DNA of 64,000 nucleotides from Candidatus Omnitrophota bacterium (GTDB lineage: Bacteria > Hinthialibacterota > Hinthialibacteria > OLB16). Made by a program: the position numbers and the translations under genes. Every line of letters begins with the position of its first letter. The stretch's first letter is position 1. Where the stretch lies: the NCBI GenBank assembly GCA_020632575.1, contig JACKFH010000015.1, positions 18,833 to 82,832 of the forward strand, written 5' to 3'. The notes below the pieces were generated by a model, which worked only from the letters and a program-made list of their open reading frames with translations, was not told the DNA's origin and ran no database searches. This document shows positions 7,463-16,769 of this stretch, in pieces.

Positions 7463-9902
7463 TTGAGTCTCCTTCTGTGGGTGTCGGGGTTGCGGTATTA
7501 GTGGGTGTCTCAGTCGGCGTCTGAGTGTGGGTCGCGGTCGGAGTCGAGGTTTGCGTCGCCGTAGGTGTGGCGGTTGCGGTTGAACTAGGAGTCGGCGTCG
7601 GGTTGGTCGCGAACTGTTCGTCGGCGCAGACCTCCATGTCCTCGGGAGGCATTGCGGTAAGGAGGACATTCCCTTCGATGACTGTATTGATTGAGGAATA
7701 TGCAGCCGGTCGGTCGATAATCGCACCTACCATGTCATCGTCGTCATAGATGATGTTGTTGATGATGGTGTTGTCATACAACCGTCCCGATGGAATGTTC
7801 GGCGTGTCGAGATGGATGCCGGAGGGGACTGTGTTTCCGAACCAGCCATCGAAGTAGTCTTTCCCAATTCCCTTTCCGGTCTCCGCGATGATGTTGTTCT
7901 CGACCAGGCAATCATGGACGGCGAGTTCGGTGTTCCCCGGACTGAGACTGATGGCGTTGAGACCGCATTTGGTCACATAGTTGTCTCGGACCTCCTGGAA
8001 GGCTGAACCGTTGACCAATTTGATCCCAGTCGCCTGGATGTTGTCGACACGGTTCCCCTGAATGAAGATGTTCGTCCCACCACCGGCATCGATGCCATTG
8101 CCGGAGACATGGATTCGATTCCCCACCACTCGAGTATTCATGGAACCGCTCACCTGAATCGCGCCAGCCTGATAATAGGTGTTGATCCCCGCAAGATCCG
8201 AATCGTCGAGAGTCAGGTCGCGGGTCTCCAAAACCGTGTTGCATTCGACGTCCATCCCATCGCAACTCTCGCAGGTGATCCCTGAACCGTAGGTGTAAAG
8301 GTGTCCATCCTCGAAGATCATCCGCTGCGTGTCGATCACGATGCAGTACCTCACGGAGCAGTTCTCCGCTTCGATGTAACGCAAGGCGGGTGCACGTGAG
8401 CGGTTGTTCGTCGATTTAATTCGCTCGAGATGGACATTGGAGGGTTTGGTCCCTCCGCTCCGGCGATAAACGAAGATCATTTCCTGCAAAGAGTTGTCGA
8501 AGGGTCGGTTAATAGCGAGTTCGGAAATCGAAATGTTGCTCTGTTCCTCGACACGGAAGGCGACTGTGTCCGTTCGCAGTTCGATGGTGACCGAGTCGAT
8601 ATCGGCCCCGCGAATCGAACGGTTCGAGGGAATGTAGACGGTGCTAAAGAAATCATAGGTCCCTGGTGGGATATAGAGCGCGGAGTGGTTTTGCAAACAG
8701 GTCCGAAAGGCAGGCGAATCGTCCAACCCATCGTTTGGAATAACCCCACACTCCGTGACATCCACCGCGTCCGGGACCGGAGTATATGTCGGAATCGGCG
8801 TCCGAGTGGGAGTCGGGGTCAGAGTGAAGGTCGGTGTCGGCGGCGTAGTGGTGGCGGTCGGAGTCTCGGTCGGAGTGGGCGTATTCGAAGGAGTAGCGGT
8901 GGGGAGCATGGCATAGACCACGGAAACTTCGGTGATGCGACTCTGATTCGGGAGGACCGAAGGGTTTCTCGTTTCGGTCCATTCAACCCGGACAAACCGC
9001 GCGGTGATGGGTTGCGGCAAATCGATGACGGCGTCATCCGTATTGATATTCGGAGGGAGCACATCGAAAGTTGTGACCATGGTATCGAAGGAATCGGGAT
9101 TCTCGGTCGACGAAGTCCAAACGGTCCCCTTGCGAGGGAGCGCATAGCCCTCCGATGAGGAGGTGGTGAGAATGATGCGATCGAACAAAACCGGCGTTGG
9201 ACCGAGGTCCAGATCGACTTTCAACGCGCCACGAAGCGGGTTCCAGATAGTGTCCGATTGGGAATCCACGATGTTGAATGGGATTCGGGGAAAGTCGTTG
9301 ACATTGCTTTTGCCCTCCGAGTCCTCGACGCCATGGACCACGATATCCGGGTTCACCTGAAAAAGTTTGATCCGCCAATGGTTGTCCAAACCCCCGACCG
9401 TACCGGGCGTTTCAACACGGACTTTTACAAACTTCCCGGAGCTCCCATCGCAAGGGACCCGGAAACCTTCTCCGTAGGTGGCGTTCCTGTTGGGGAGGGT
9501 AACATTGTCGCGCACCATCGACCGGGTCGTAGTTCCAATTTGGGTATACGGTCCAGCCACGTTGTCGGCCAAATAAATTGATATATTGCCACTGGGCATC
9601 TGAGAGAAATCAACCGAGGCGCCACCCCAGGACCAAAATGCGACCGAATCCACTGGTTGGATGCTCCCGAGGTCATAAGTCCATTCCGGTATTGCCGCCG
9701 TGTCGGCGATATCGATCTGCCCGTATTGGCCGGCTCGGCCATCCGAAACGGCGATGTCTTCATTCCCACCCGGCGTGGAGACTCCGCTCCCTCCCGATGC
9801 ATCGACCAGAGAACCGGGCACATAAGTGAGCGCCTCGGAGGGTCGATCTAAGGGAACGAAGGATAGAAGTGTTAGAACCGCAAGGATGACATCACGATGC
9901 AT
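7437..9902 (-). CDS. Secreted beta-helix protein with discoidin-like domain, Pro/Thr linkers and WxLY tail
   Basis: I take the ATG at 9902, which overlaps the stop of the upstream symporter by 11 nt and starts a good signal peptide (MHRDVILAVLTLLSF, cleavage near PSEA). The protein has 821 residues. Residues 25-335 hold discoidin/F5-8C-like modules, including the phrase TSSTENPDSFDT that recurs in other proteins here. A Pro/Thr-rich linker follows. Then comes a right-handed beta-helix of the pectate-lyase type, starting CGVIPNDGLDDSPAF with many N-rich turns. A second Pro/Thr linker and the final VSVWKLY end the protein. Beta-helix proteins of this kind bind or cleave acidic polysaccharides; catalytic residues cannot be assigned. 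The tail is shared with three other exported proteins in the window. Confidence 0.85.
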   Translation of the reverse strand: MHRDVILAVLTLLSFVPLDRPSEALTYVPGSLVDASGGSGVSTPGGNEDIAVSDGRAGQYGQIDIADTAAIPEWTYDLGSIQPVDSVAFWSWGGASVDFSQMPSGNISIYLADNVAGPYTQIGTTTRSMVRDNVTLPNRNATYGEGFRVPCDGSSGKFVKVRVETPGTVGGLDNHWRIKLFQVNPDIVVHGVEDSEGKSNVNDFPRIPFNIVDSQSDTIWNPLRGALKVDLDLGPTPVLFDRIILTTSSSEGYALPRKGTVWTSSTENPDSFDTMVTTFDVLPPNINTDDAVIDLPQPITARFVRVEWTETRNPSVLPNQSRITEVSVVYAMLPTATPSNTPTPTETPTATTTPPTPTFTLTPTPTRTPIPTYTPVPDAVDVTECGVIPNDGLDDSPAFRTCLQNHSALYIPPGTYDFFSTVYIPSNRSIRGADIDSVTIELRTDTVAFRVEEQSNISISELAINRPFDNSLQEMIFVYRRSGGTKPSNVHLERIKSTNNRSRAPALRYIEAENCSVRYCIVIDTQRMIFEDGHLYTYGSGITCESCDGMDVECNTVLETRDLTLDDSDLAGINTYYQAGAIQVSGSMNTRVVGNRIHVSGNGIDAGGGTNIFIQGNRVDNIQATGIKLVNGSAFQEVRDNYVTKCGLNAISLSPGNTELAVHDCLVENNIIAETGKGIGKDYFDGWFGNTVPSGIHLDTPNIPSGRLYDNTIINNIIYDDDDMVGAIIDRPAAYSSINTVIEGNVLLTAMPPEDMEVCADEQFATNPTPTPSSTATATPTATQTSTPTATHTQTPTETPTNTATPTPTEGDSNVSVWKLY
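7468..7474 (-). promoter_or_regulatory. Strong ribosome binding site for the hydrolase start at 7462
   Basis: On the minus strand AAGGAGA lies 5 nt before the ATG at 7462. It is inside the last codons of the upstream beta-helix gene, so the two genes are translationally coupled. It supports the early start even though that puts the hairpin array inside the coding region. Confidence 0.7.
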
Positions 9903-11511
9903 CTTCCGCCGCTTCCTTCCGCTGCAAAACCTCCGGGGCGGGTCCGGTCCTGGGTTTTCCATAAATGGTCAGCCCCTCTGGCGCCACATAACCGGGAGTC
10001 AACACAAGGCTGAAAAGATAAGCCGCCACGAAAACCACAATGTTTCCGAGCGGTCCCAACCAGAACATGTGAATCGAAAACTTTGGATACCAAGTTGCCA
10101 CATTCGGGTCCATCGGACTGGTGAGAGTCGCCCATACGATGAAAGTCACCCCCACCACCAAGCCCGCATAGAGTCCTGGCTTGCTGCAGCGTTGAGTGAA
10201 CAAACCGACGAAAAACATCCCCATCATGCCGCCCGCCATGATCGATGCGAACCAGAAAGCGGCGTCGACAATCGATTGGACCCGGGTCAGGGCGATGGCG
10301 AGGAAGATGCCGATGATCCCGGAGACCAAGACGCTCGCCCTCGAGAATCGAAGTCTCTGCGTGTCGGTCGCGTTCTTTTTGATCTTGTTATAAAAATCGT
10401 CGACGACCACCGATCCTAGACTGTTCAGGTCCGAGGAGAGAGTGGACATCGAAGCGGCGAAAAGGCCGGCAAGGATCAACCCGGTCAGACCCGGAGGGAG
10501 TTGGTGGCCGATGAAGTAAGCGAAGACCGCGTCGGGTTCGGCCCGAACGGTATCCGGAAGGAGCCCCGGGTGAACCTCATAGAAGGCCCAAAGCAAAGCG
10601 CCGATGTTGATGAAGATCACCCAAACCGCCGCCATGAAGGCCAAGGAGACCCACAACGATTTCCCAGCCTCTTTTTCGTTGGGTGAAAGGAGATAGCGTT
10701 GGACCACCGTTTGATCGGTGGAGTATTTCGCCATGTAAAGATTCAACCCGAAGGCGAGCATGACATAAACCGATATCGTGTTCCAATCGAAACTAAAATC
10801 CGCCACCTTGAATTTGCCCGCCTCATAGGCTGTTCCCAAAACCTCCGAGGGGCCCGCCGTTCCGGAAAACAGAAGGAATAGAATCGAGACGAAGCCGCCC
10901 CCCAAAAGGAGAATGCCCTGGGTGACATCGGTCCAAACCACCCCTTCGATGCCGCCGAAAAAGGTGTAGGTGATGGTGGCCAGACCAATGAGAACGATGA
11001 GGGTATCCACATTCCAACCGGTCATGGCCCCCAAGGCTTTGCACATGAGCATCAGCACAACGCCCATCTTGAAAATGTGTCCGGAGATGAACGCGATGTT
11101 TCCATAGAATCGGGCGAAAAGTCCGAATCTCCTTTCGAGGTATTCGTAAGCGCTCAGCTTGACCTTGTTCCGAAAGAGAGGAATGAAATACTTGGTGCAG
11201 ACCCACATCGCGATGGGGATCGGGACGATCGACATCAGGAACTGGATGTCATCCTTGAATGATTTTCCTGGGAGCCCCAGGAACGCCCAGCTGGAAATGA
11301 TGGTGGCGAAGATGGAAATGCCCACCGCCCAGCCCGGCAGGTTTCGGCCTCCCAGAAAGTAATGGTCCGAACTCGTCTGCTTCTTCCCGAAATGAGATCC
11401 GAGCCAAATCACGAACCCGAAATAAACGAACAGAAGCGACCAATCGATCCAGGTCAACGCCGATTCAATGCCTTGAGTCTCCACAAAACGCCTCCATTCA
11501 TTTTCCGTCAA
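9892..11511 (-). CDS. Sodium:solute symporter (SSS family)
   Basis: A 539-residue inner-membrane protein with about 13-14 hydrophobic segments. The N-terminal YFLGGRNLPGWAVG and the following ATIISSWAFLG are characteristic of the sodium/solute symporter family (SGLT fold), and KYSTDQTVVQRY is the conserved loop after TM6. It would import a sugar or sugar acid with sodium. The gene overlaps the upstream esterase gene by 14 nt and the downstream beta-helix gene by 11 nt, so it belongs to the catabolic operon and probably imports what the secreted enzymes release. Two other SSS genes are in the window. The substrate is unknown. Confidence 0.93.
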   Translation of the reverse strand: MTENEWRRFVETQGIESALTWIDWSLLFVYFGFVIWLGSHFGKKQTSSDHYFLGGRNLPGWAVGISIFATIISSWAFLGLPGKSFKDDIQFLMSIVPIPIAMWVCTKYFIPLFRNKVKLSAYEYLERRFGLFARFYGNIAFISGHIFKMGVVLMLMCKALGAMTGWNVDTLIVLIGLATITYTFFGGIEGVVWTDVTQGILLLGGGFVSILFLLFSGTAGPSEVLGTAYEAGKFKVADFSFDWNTISVYVMLAFGLNLYMAKYSTDQTVVQRYLLSPNEKEAGKSLWVSLAFMAAVWVIFINIGALLWAFYEVHPGLLPDTVRAEPDAVFAYFIGHQLPPGLTGLILAGLFAASMSTLSSDLNSLGSVVVDDFYNKIKKNATDTQRLRFSRASVLVSGIIGIFLAIALTRVQSIVDAAFWFASIMAGGMMGMFFVGLFTQRCSKPGLYAGLVVGVTFIVWATLTSPMDPNVATWYPKFSIHMFWLGPLGNIVVFVAAYLFSLVLTPGYVAPEGLTIYGKPRTGPAPEVLQRKEAAEDAS

Positions 11512-12775
11512 TCATACAAGTAAACGCCGGGATGGGCATGTCCTTCTCATCCACAATATTGACATAGGGATCCAAGCCGGGACCGTAAATAAGTTGTGCT
11601 GGGAGTGGCAGGGGTTTCCCCAATCTGAGTAACAACATTGAAGGATTCTCCGGATCAAATTCGATGGCATAGGGTTGGGGAACCGCTCTCTCACCGTTCA
11701 TGGATCGAATTTCAAATCCCGTGGGTCGTCCTAAACTGTTCAATCGGCCATTCACCCCTTCGAACTTGACATGAATGAGCGGACGAATGCTCTCGGAATT
11801 TTCGACTGTCGCTCCGACCAGGTCGATGGGGCTCGCATGGTCCTCTTTTCCATAGACGTTGGAAAGCGCGATCTCGGCGAGCCGGGCGCCCAGACGCTCA
11901 TGCCCCGCCATGGAGAGATGAATTTGATCGTCGAGTGGCAAGTCGATGGCGCTGGTCATGAAGACATTCTTTCGTTGATGTGGCATGAGACGTTGAATCT
12001 CCCGGGCCGATTCCCAGGATGGTCCGCGAGGGTCGTTGCCAACCGCCCACCGGCCAATCTGGACCAAGATAAATGGCAGGTCTTCAATGCCGGTGTCCTC
12101 GCGAAAACTGTCGATTAACCGGAGAAAATTCTCTTCATAGGTCGGAATGGAATCCGGCTCCATCCCCTCGCTTTCGCCCTGGTACCAAAGGATGCCTGCG
12201 ATATTCCCACCGACTCGCTCGACCCTGTCTAGGGTCGCGCCATACAGCGAATCGTCCCCCTTGGTCTTCAAGGAGGGATCCCACTGTTTCATCGTTGTGC
12301 CGCCATGGGCGCTTGCGACCAAACCCACTTTGGAGTCGATCGATTCGAGCAGGTGTTTGGCAAAGAAGAATCCGGGACCGATCCCGCCAAGAGGAGACCT
12401 CTTGCTGGTCGCCCCTCGTTTGAGGAAATCCTCCTCCGACATCTGGTCGGTCTCCCAAAAGATGTGGCGATGGACCGGCGCGACCGATTCGAATATCCGG
12501 TGGATCGGGGGGACAGCGGGAATCCAACTGTTGTCCATGTTGAACAACCAGATTCTAGGATCGGGTTCGAACTCCTTTGTCCTCTTTCCGCAGCCGACCA
12601 TGTTTGACTGACCGGCCAGGACCCAAATTTCGGTTTCGGCATCCGGTTGGAATGCGGTAGCCCCTTTTTCCTCCGCCAGGACCCCGGTCGCGAACAACCC
12701 GGGAAGTGTCACCATTAAGAGATAGACGAATGTTTTACGGATCTGTTTTTGATTAGGTCGCATATTTAACCTCAT
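11498..12775 (-). CDS. Secreted SGNH esterase, sialate O-acetylesterase-like (CE6-like)
   Basis: The 425-residue protein starts with a signal peptide (hydrophobic 15-33, cleavage near GVLA). The catalytic block I GQSNMVG (Ser57), the WYQGESEG block and the terminal DQIHLSMAGHERLG (Asp and His of the triad) define the sialate O-acetylesterase/acetylxylan esterase family. It removes O-acetyl groups from sugars outside the cytoplasm. The C-terminal 120 residues form an extra beta domain. It overlaps the preceding pseudopilin gene by ATGA and the following symporter by 14 nt, so translation of these genes is coupled. Acetylated xylan, pectin or rhamnose-rich glycans are all possible substrates. 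Confidence 0.9.
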   Translation of the reverse strand: MRLNMRPNQKQIRKTFVYLLMVTLPGLFATGVLAEEKGATAFQPDAETEIWVLAGQSNMVGCGKRTKEFEPDPRIWLFNMDNSWIPAVPPIHRIFESVAPVHRHIFWETDQMSEEDFLKRGATSKRSPLGGIGPGFFFAKHLLESIDSKVGLVASAHGGTTMKQWDPSLKTKGDDSLYGATLDRVERVGGNIAGILWYQGESEGMEPDSIPTYEENFLRLIDSFREDTGIEDLPFILVQIGRWAVGNDPRGPSWESAREIQRLMPHQRKNVFMTSAIDLPLDDQIHLSMAGHERLGARLAEIALSNVYGKEDHASPIDLVGATVENSESIRPLIHVKFEGVNGRLNSLGRPTGFEIRSMNGERAVPQPYAIEFDPENPSMLLLRLGKPLPLPAQLIYGPGLDPYVNIVDEKDMPIPAFTCMIDGK

Positions 12776-13446
12776 GGTCCGAAGGTCCAGATATCGCCGA
12801 GGGATTTGACCCCATTGGTGGGCGTGTAGGGCATCAGATTAGTGACATTATAGACGTTGTCCTGGTTGTTGTAGATCTTGTCCGGCCCAGCGTCCCGAAG
12901 GTGATAGAGAGTCGACCATCGATTCGCCCCCGCGGCGATCGGACCGGCGTTGTTGTACCATCCTCGAACTCGGTCATAGGAGGATCCGGTGTTGTATTTC
13001 AACTCGATGACGCCGTCCGAGTGTTTTTGTTTGTCGGAAAAGAAGGGGGTTTCGGGGAGTTCGGTCATATAGGCGATGGGAGTGGTCAACACGACCAATC
13101 GCCATTTGACATAACCATCCTCGGGAAAATGAAAAACCGCGTTCAGTTCGGGAGGGTGATAAGACCAGGAATAGGGATAGTCTCTGTAATCGGTCTGATA
13201 ACTCTCGAGCGCGGTTTTCAAGGCGCGATGATCCGCCATGACCTTTGTCACTTTCGAACGCAGCAAGGCGTCGGCGAAGTTGGGAAGAGCGATCGCGACC
13301 AAAATGAGGATGATGGCGATCACAATCAGAAGTTCGATCAAGGTGAACGCCCGCTTCATTCGCGTCGTTCCAGATCCCGTGGCTCGCATCTTAGCGGTCA
13401 TTCTCATTTCAACTCCCGCAATTCCCAACTGAGATGAATTATCCAT
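12772..13446 (-). CDS. Prepilin-type N-terminal domain protein (orphan pseudopilin, copy 1)
   Basis: The motif KRAFTLIELLIVIAIILI is a type IV prepilin/type II secretion pseudopilin leader, with the cleavage site just before the phenylalanine and the conserved Glu at +5. The ATG at 13446 has a nearby GAAGG site, but ATGs at 13407 (preceded by GGGAG) and 13359 are possible and would give a shorter leader. The globular domain ends in SLGDIWTFGP, as in the G-like pseudopilins common in PVC-type bacteria. It is very similar, over the whole length, to the next gene upstream (13453-14070). No secretion ATPase, secretin or peptidase gene is nearby. Its place within a sugar-degradation operon suggests a surface or export role; the real function is unknown. 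Confidence 0.88.
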   Translation of the reverse strand: MDNSSQLGIAGVEMRMTAKMRATGSGTTRMKRAFTLIELLIVIAIILILVAIALPNFADALLRSKVTKVMADHRALKTALESYQTDYRDYPYSWSYHPPELNAVFHFPEDGYVKWRLVVLTTPIAYMTELPETPFFSDKQKHSDGVIELKYNTGSSYDRVRGWYNNAGPIAAGANRWSTLYHLRDAGPDKIYNNQDNVYNVTNLMPYTPTNGVKSLGDIWTFGP

Positions 13447-13452
13447 TGGCCT

Positions 13453-14070
13453 TCAGGGTCCAAAAGTCCAAATGTCGCCCAGGGACTTCACTCCATTGGT
13501 GGGCGAGTACGGCATCAGATTGGTGACATTGTAGACAAGGTCCTGGTTGGTGAAGATCTTGTCGGGTCCCGCGTCTCGAAGATGGTAGATGGTCGACCAC
13601 CGGCTCGCTCCGGCCGCGAGAGGACCTGGGTTGTTGTACCAGCCTTTCGCCCGGTCATAAGAGGAGCCGGGATTGTAATCGATTTCGATGATCCCGCCTG
13701 AGTGTTTGTACTTATCTGAGAAAAAAGGGGTTTCAGGGAGTTCGGTCATGTATGCGGTGGGCGTGGTCAGCGCCTTAAGACGCCACTTCACGAAACCATC
13801 CTCCGGGAAATGATAAACCGAATTGAGTTCAGGCGGGTGGTAAGCCCACGAATACGGATAATCCTTGTAATCAGTTTGGTAAGATTCCAGCGCCGTTTTG
13901 ATCGATCGATGATCGGCCATAACCCGGGTCACCTTCGAGCGCAACAAAGCATCGGCGAAGTTCGGGAGGGCAATGGCCACCAGGATAAGAATAATGGCGA
14001 TCACGATCAGGAGTTCAATCAACGTGAACGCCCGTTTTTTTTGGATGTCTCCAATGGTTCCGCGTTTCAT
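13453..14070 (-). CDS. Prepilin-type N-terminal domain protein (orphan pseudopilin, copy 2)
   Basis: A 205-residue tandem paralogue of the neighbouring pseudopilin. The leader MKRGTIGDIQKKRA is followed by FTLIELLIVIAIILILVA. The core ADALLRSKVT, LESYQTDY and SLGDIWTFGP is nearly identical to copy 1, with substitutions scattered in the middle, which indicates a fairly recent duplication. It is 6 nt upstream of copy 1 and 18 nt downstream of the rhamnosidase gene. Pseudopilins form short periplasmic fibres that drive type II secretion. Here the partners are not in the window, so the protein may serve a system encoded elsewhere. Confidence 0.9.
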   Translation of the reverse strand: MKRGTIGDIQKKRAFTLIELLIVIAIILILVAIALPNFADALLRSKVTRVMADHRSIKTALESYQTDYKDYPYSWAYHPPELNSVYHFPEDGFVKWRLKALTTPTAYMTELPETPFFSDKYKHSGGIIEIDYNPGSSYDRAKGWYNNPGPLAAGASRWSTIYHLRDAGPDKIFTNQDLVYNVTNLMPYSPTNGVKSLGDIWTFGP

Positions 14071-14088
14071 GAGATTTCCTCCTTCGTG

Positions 14089-15930
14089 TCAATTTCCATA
14101 GGTGATCTCGATTCCATCTCCAATCGAGTCCACTTGGGTTCCTTTGGGAAGCGTCGCTTTCCCGGAAAGTGCATTTCCTTTTCTCTCTAATTCTACAGTA
14201 ACCAGGCCTCTTGGTGTGGGAATCGACCCATGTGCGTGGTCGAGCGGCCCAAGGTCCGGGTGGATGGCGATCGATTCGAATCCCGGGGATGCCGGCTGTA
14301 TTCCAAGGATGTATCGGGGCAGAAGATACGTGCCAAGGCCGCCCCAGGCGTGGCAGAGGCTTCCCAGGTTTCCGTGAGATTTGATGGGAGTGTCGCCATT
14401 CGGCATCATGACTTCCCAAAGCGTTGGATATCCCTGCTCAATATGTGGACGATGGAAAGCCTTGAGGATTTCCAAGCCGCGTCCGACTCTTCCTTGATGG
14501 AAATTGGCCCAGGCGGCGTAGCAGTTGGGATACGGCCATACCGTTTCGTTGTGCATCCATTTCGTTTTGTCCGCGAGAAACCAGTCGCCGTCGGATTCTT
14601 CGAAAGGCGGCCAATAACATCGCAACCCGGCGGTGGATTGAATGCGCGGATCATCGAGGAAAGCCAGACTCCCCAATTGGTTCTGGTCACTGCCGATCCC
14701 ATAGAGAACGGCCCAGGAATTCGCGTCAATTGGGTAACGGTTCTTCTCTCTCTGGCTATGAGTTCCCATCCGATAGGCGTTGGCCTGTTCATCGAAAAAC
14801 AAATGAGGAATGGCGATCCTTGTTTGTTCAGCAAGCGCCTGGGCTTCAGCCGCTTTCTCGAGTCGGTTGTCCGCTCGGTAAAGCTTCGCCAAGGCTTCGA
14901 GCCCGGCGACCTGAACCATGGCGAGGGCCGCCATCTCCCCTTGGACTTTGATCGACCACATCCAAGAGTTGGTCGCTTCCACGAAACCATTGGCGCTCAA
15001 ATTCTTTTTGACCCACTCCAGGGTTTGGTCGGGGCCGCTGGGAAACAGGAGATCGTTCGCCAACATGAGGCCTTGCAAGAAGTTTTCGTCCTTGGTCCAC
15101 TCATAGTATTCCCATGCGTTGACGAGAAACCAAAAGGTCCATTCATAAAAGATTTGCTGGCTGGAGGCGCTGCCGGGAATTAACCCTTCGCATTCGCAGC
15201 CGACATGTCTCGCGTGCCAGAGCATGTAAAGAGAATTCGCGACCGGCTCGGGATCGTCATACGCGCTCAACCAGATGAGCGAGGCCAACCTGAGATCGCC
15301 GGCCCAAACCTCGCGGTCCCGTCGAGGGCCATCCCAGATCACATAACCCCTGCCCGGAGCGGGAACGGGAACTTGTGAGTCCGTGTTTTTTTGAGTGCAC
15401 ACAAGGGTCGTGTAAATCCCCATGTGCCAGATGGTCTCCAATTCCGAGTCGCTGCAATGAAACGATCCGGCGAGAGGGAGATGAGGAGCGCTGAAGTCCA
15501 CCCAACAATTGTGAATGGTGGTTGGCTTGTTCGCTCTTACGGAAAGAAGTCTGAAGACGGAGATGCTGGGTTCGAGGGGAGAGGGTTGACCGTCTATAGG
15601 TTCGACTCGCCCCCAAGGGCAGGCCCTTTCGTAGGTTTCGTGGACTCCGTATCGGGTCGTTCGCTCCTCGCCCATTTGCTGAAACCAAGCGAGTTGGTCC
15701 CAATCGCTTCCGTACAGATAGTCGACCGGCCCATCCGCTTGAATCCAGATCTTCCCAGCGAGGTTTTGACCGAAATCGAGGACGCAGTCACCATCCAAGA
15801 CGAAGGGGAATGATGGTTTTACCGGCTTGCCGTTCCCATCGTACGCCCCTACAGGTTCGACCCTTGGGTTCTCGGGCGCGAATCCGTACCGCTCGGATCG
15901 CGTGGGAAAATTCAAGAGATTCACTTCCAC
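14089..15930 (-). CDS. GH78 alpha-L-rhamnosidase-like enzyme
   Basis: A 613-residue protein with an (alpha/alpha)6-barrel of the bacterial rhamnosidase type. After a beta domain (residues 40-155), GSFHCSDSELETIWHMG opens the barrel. WDGPRRDREVWAGDL carries the conserved acidic residues of GH78, and NETVWPYPN, PNGDTPIKSHG and CHAWGGLGTYLLPR follow. The end is a short beta domain. No signal peptide is visible, so the enzyme may act on imported oligosaccharides, or the N-terminus is misplaced. The first codon is a GTG at 15930, with another GTG two codons later better spaced from GGAAGG. The gene is just below a terminator-like hairpin. Rhamnosyl cleavage is the family expectation; related hexosaminidase-like activities cannot be excluded. 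Confidence 0.85.
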   Translation of the reverse strand: MEVNLLNFPTRSERYGFAPENPRVEPVGAYDGNGKPVKPSFPFVLDGDCVLDFGQNLAGKIWIQADGPVDYLYGSDWDQLAWFQQMGEERTTRYGVHETYERACPWGRVEPIDGQPSPLEPSISVFRLLSVRANKPTTIHNCWVDFSAPHLPLAGSFHCSDSELETIWHMGIYTTLVCTQKNTDSQVPVPAPGRGYVIWDGPRRDREVWAGDLRLASLIWLSAYDDPEPVANSLYMLWHARHVGCECEGLIPGSASSQQIFYEWTFWFLVNAWEYYEWTKDENFLQGLMLANDLLFPSGPDQTLEWVKKNLSANGFVEATNSWMWSIKVQGEMAALAMVQVAGLEALAKLYRADNRLEKAAEAQALAEQTRIAIPHLFFDEQANAYRMGTHSQREKNRYPIDANSWAVLYGIGSDQNQLGSLAFLDDPRIQSTAGLRCYWPPFEESDGDWFLADKTKWMHNETVWPYPNCYAAWANFHQGRVGRGLEILKAFHRPHIEQGYPTLWEVMMPNGDTPIKSHGNLGSLCHAWGGLGTYLLPRYILGIQPASPGFESIAIHPDLGPLDHAHGSIPTPRGLVTVELERKGNALSGKATLPKGTQVDSIGDGIEITYGN

Positions 15931-15963
15931 ATCCTTCCATCCACACTATCAAGACCACACCGG

Positions 15964-15996
15964 AAAAAAGACCGCCGCTCTAAAAGAAGAGCGGCG
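15964..15996 (-). terminator. Rho-independent terminator-like hairpin
   Basis: Nine-base arms (CGCCGCTCT at 15973-15981 and AGAGCGGCG at 15988-15996) enclose a 6-nt loop. Read on the minus strand, the stem is followed by a run of T at 15964-15969. It lies after the pseudopilin gene ending at 16054 and before the rhamnosidase gene, so it may end or attenuate transcription within the long cluster. Confidence 0.75.
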
Positions 15997-16053
15997 CCGC
16001 TGGAAAAATATGCTCAACAACACCAAAAATCTTGATTTTAATTACTCAACTCA

Positions 16054-16737
16054 TCAGGGTCCGAAGGTCCAAATATCTCCCAACGATTTGCTTCCGTTGG
16101 TTGGATTGTAGGCGGCGATGACTGTTTGACCGAACAGATCGGAATTGCTCATGATGCCATCGGGGCCGGCGTCGCGCAGGTGGTACATCGTTCCGGACCA
16201 AGTTTCGATACGATTGTGAACGGGGTGCCTTCCATGGGCGCCGGCGGATCGCATGTTGGGGTGGTCGTACCAACCGCCATCCTGTTCATACTCCGAGCCG
16301 GGGTTGTAAGGAACGCCCGCGTCATTGATGAACTCGCTACAGCCGCCTGAGTGTTTATAGCAATCGGGCAGGAAGGGAGACTCCGGGAGTTGAGTCAGGT
16401 AAGCGATCGGCGTGGTCAAAATCTTGAGCCGCCACCGGACAAAAAGATCCTCCGGAAAATTAGCGGGGATCGGCGGTTGTTGCACCGAAAAGAGGTGCCA
16501 CCCAACAGGGTACTGCCTGAAATCGGTTTGATAGGCCTCCAAGGCGGTTTGAATGCCTCTCTGATTCGCCTTGGCGGTGGTGACTCGAGCCCGGTTTTGG
16601 GCCTCGATGAAATTCGGGAGGGCGATGGCAATCAGGATCAGAATGATCGCGATGACAATCAACAACTCAATCAGGGTGAACCCAGAATCCACTCGTCCCG
16701 AAAATCCAGTTGACGAATCCATCCTTTTAAAAGACAT
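16054..16737 (-). CDS. Prepilin-type N-terminal domain protein (orphan pseudopilin, third copy)
   Basis: A 227-residue pseudopilin-like protein. DSGFTLIELLIVIAIILI is the class III-like signal, and PNFIEAQNRARVTTAKANQ and the final SLGDIWTFGP link it to the two copies at 12.8-14.1 kb. It is clearly more divergent: a longer middle with CYKHSGGCSEF and a region with HGRHPVHN. It lies between the aldolase gene and the terminator hairpin. Proteins of this type are often numerous and lack nearby secretion genes in PVC-type genomes; their role is not established. Confidence 0.9.
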   Translation of the reverse strand: MSFKRMDSSTGFSGRVDSGFTLIELLIVIAIILILIAIALPNFIEAQNRARVTTAKANQRGIQTALEAYQTDFRQYPVGWHLFSVQQPPIPANFPEDLFVRWRLKILTTPIAYLTQLPESPFLPDCYKHSGGCSEFINDAGVPYNPGSEYEQDGGWYDHPNMRSAGAHGRHPVHNRIETWSGTMYHLRDAGPDGIMSNSDLFGQTVIAAYNPTNGSKSLGDIWTFGP

Positions 16738-16769
16738 GTAACAATCTCCCAGTGCTGCATTCGGTCCAA

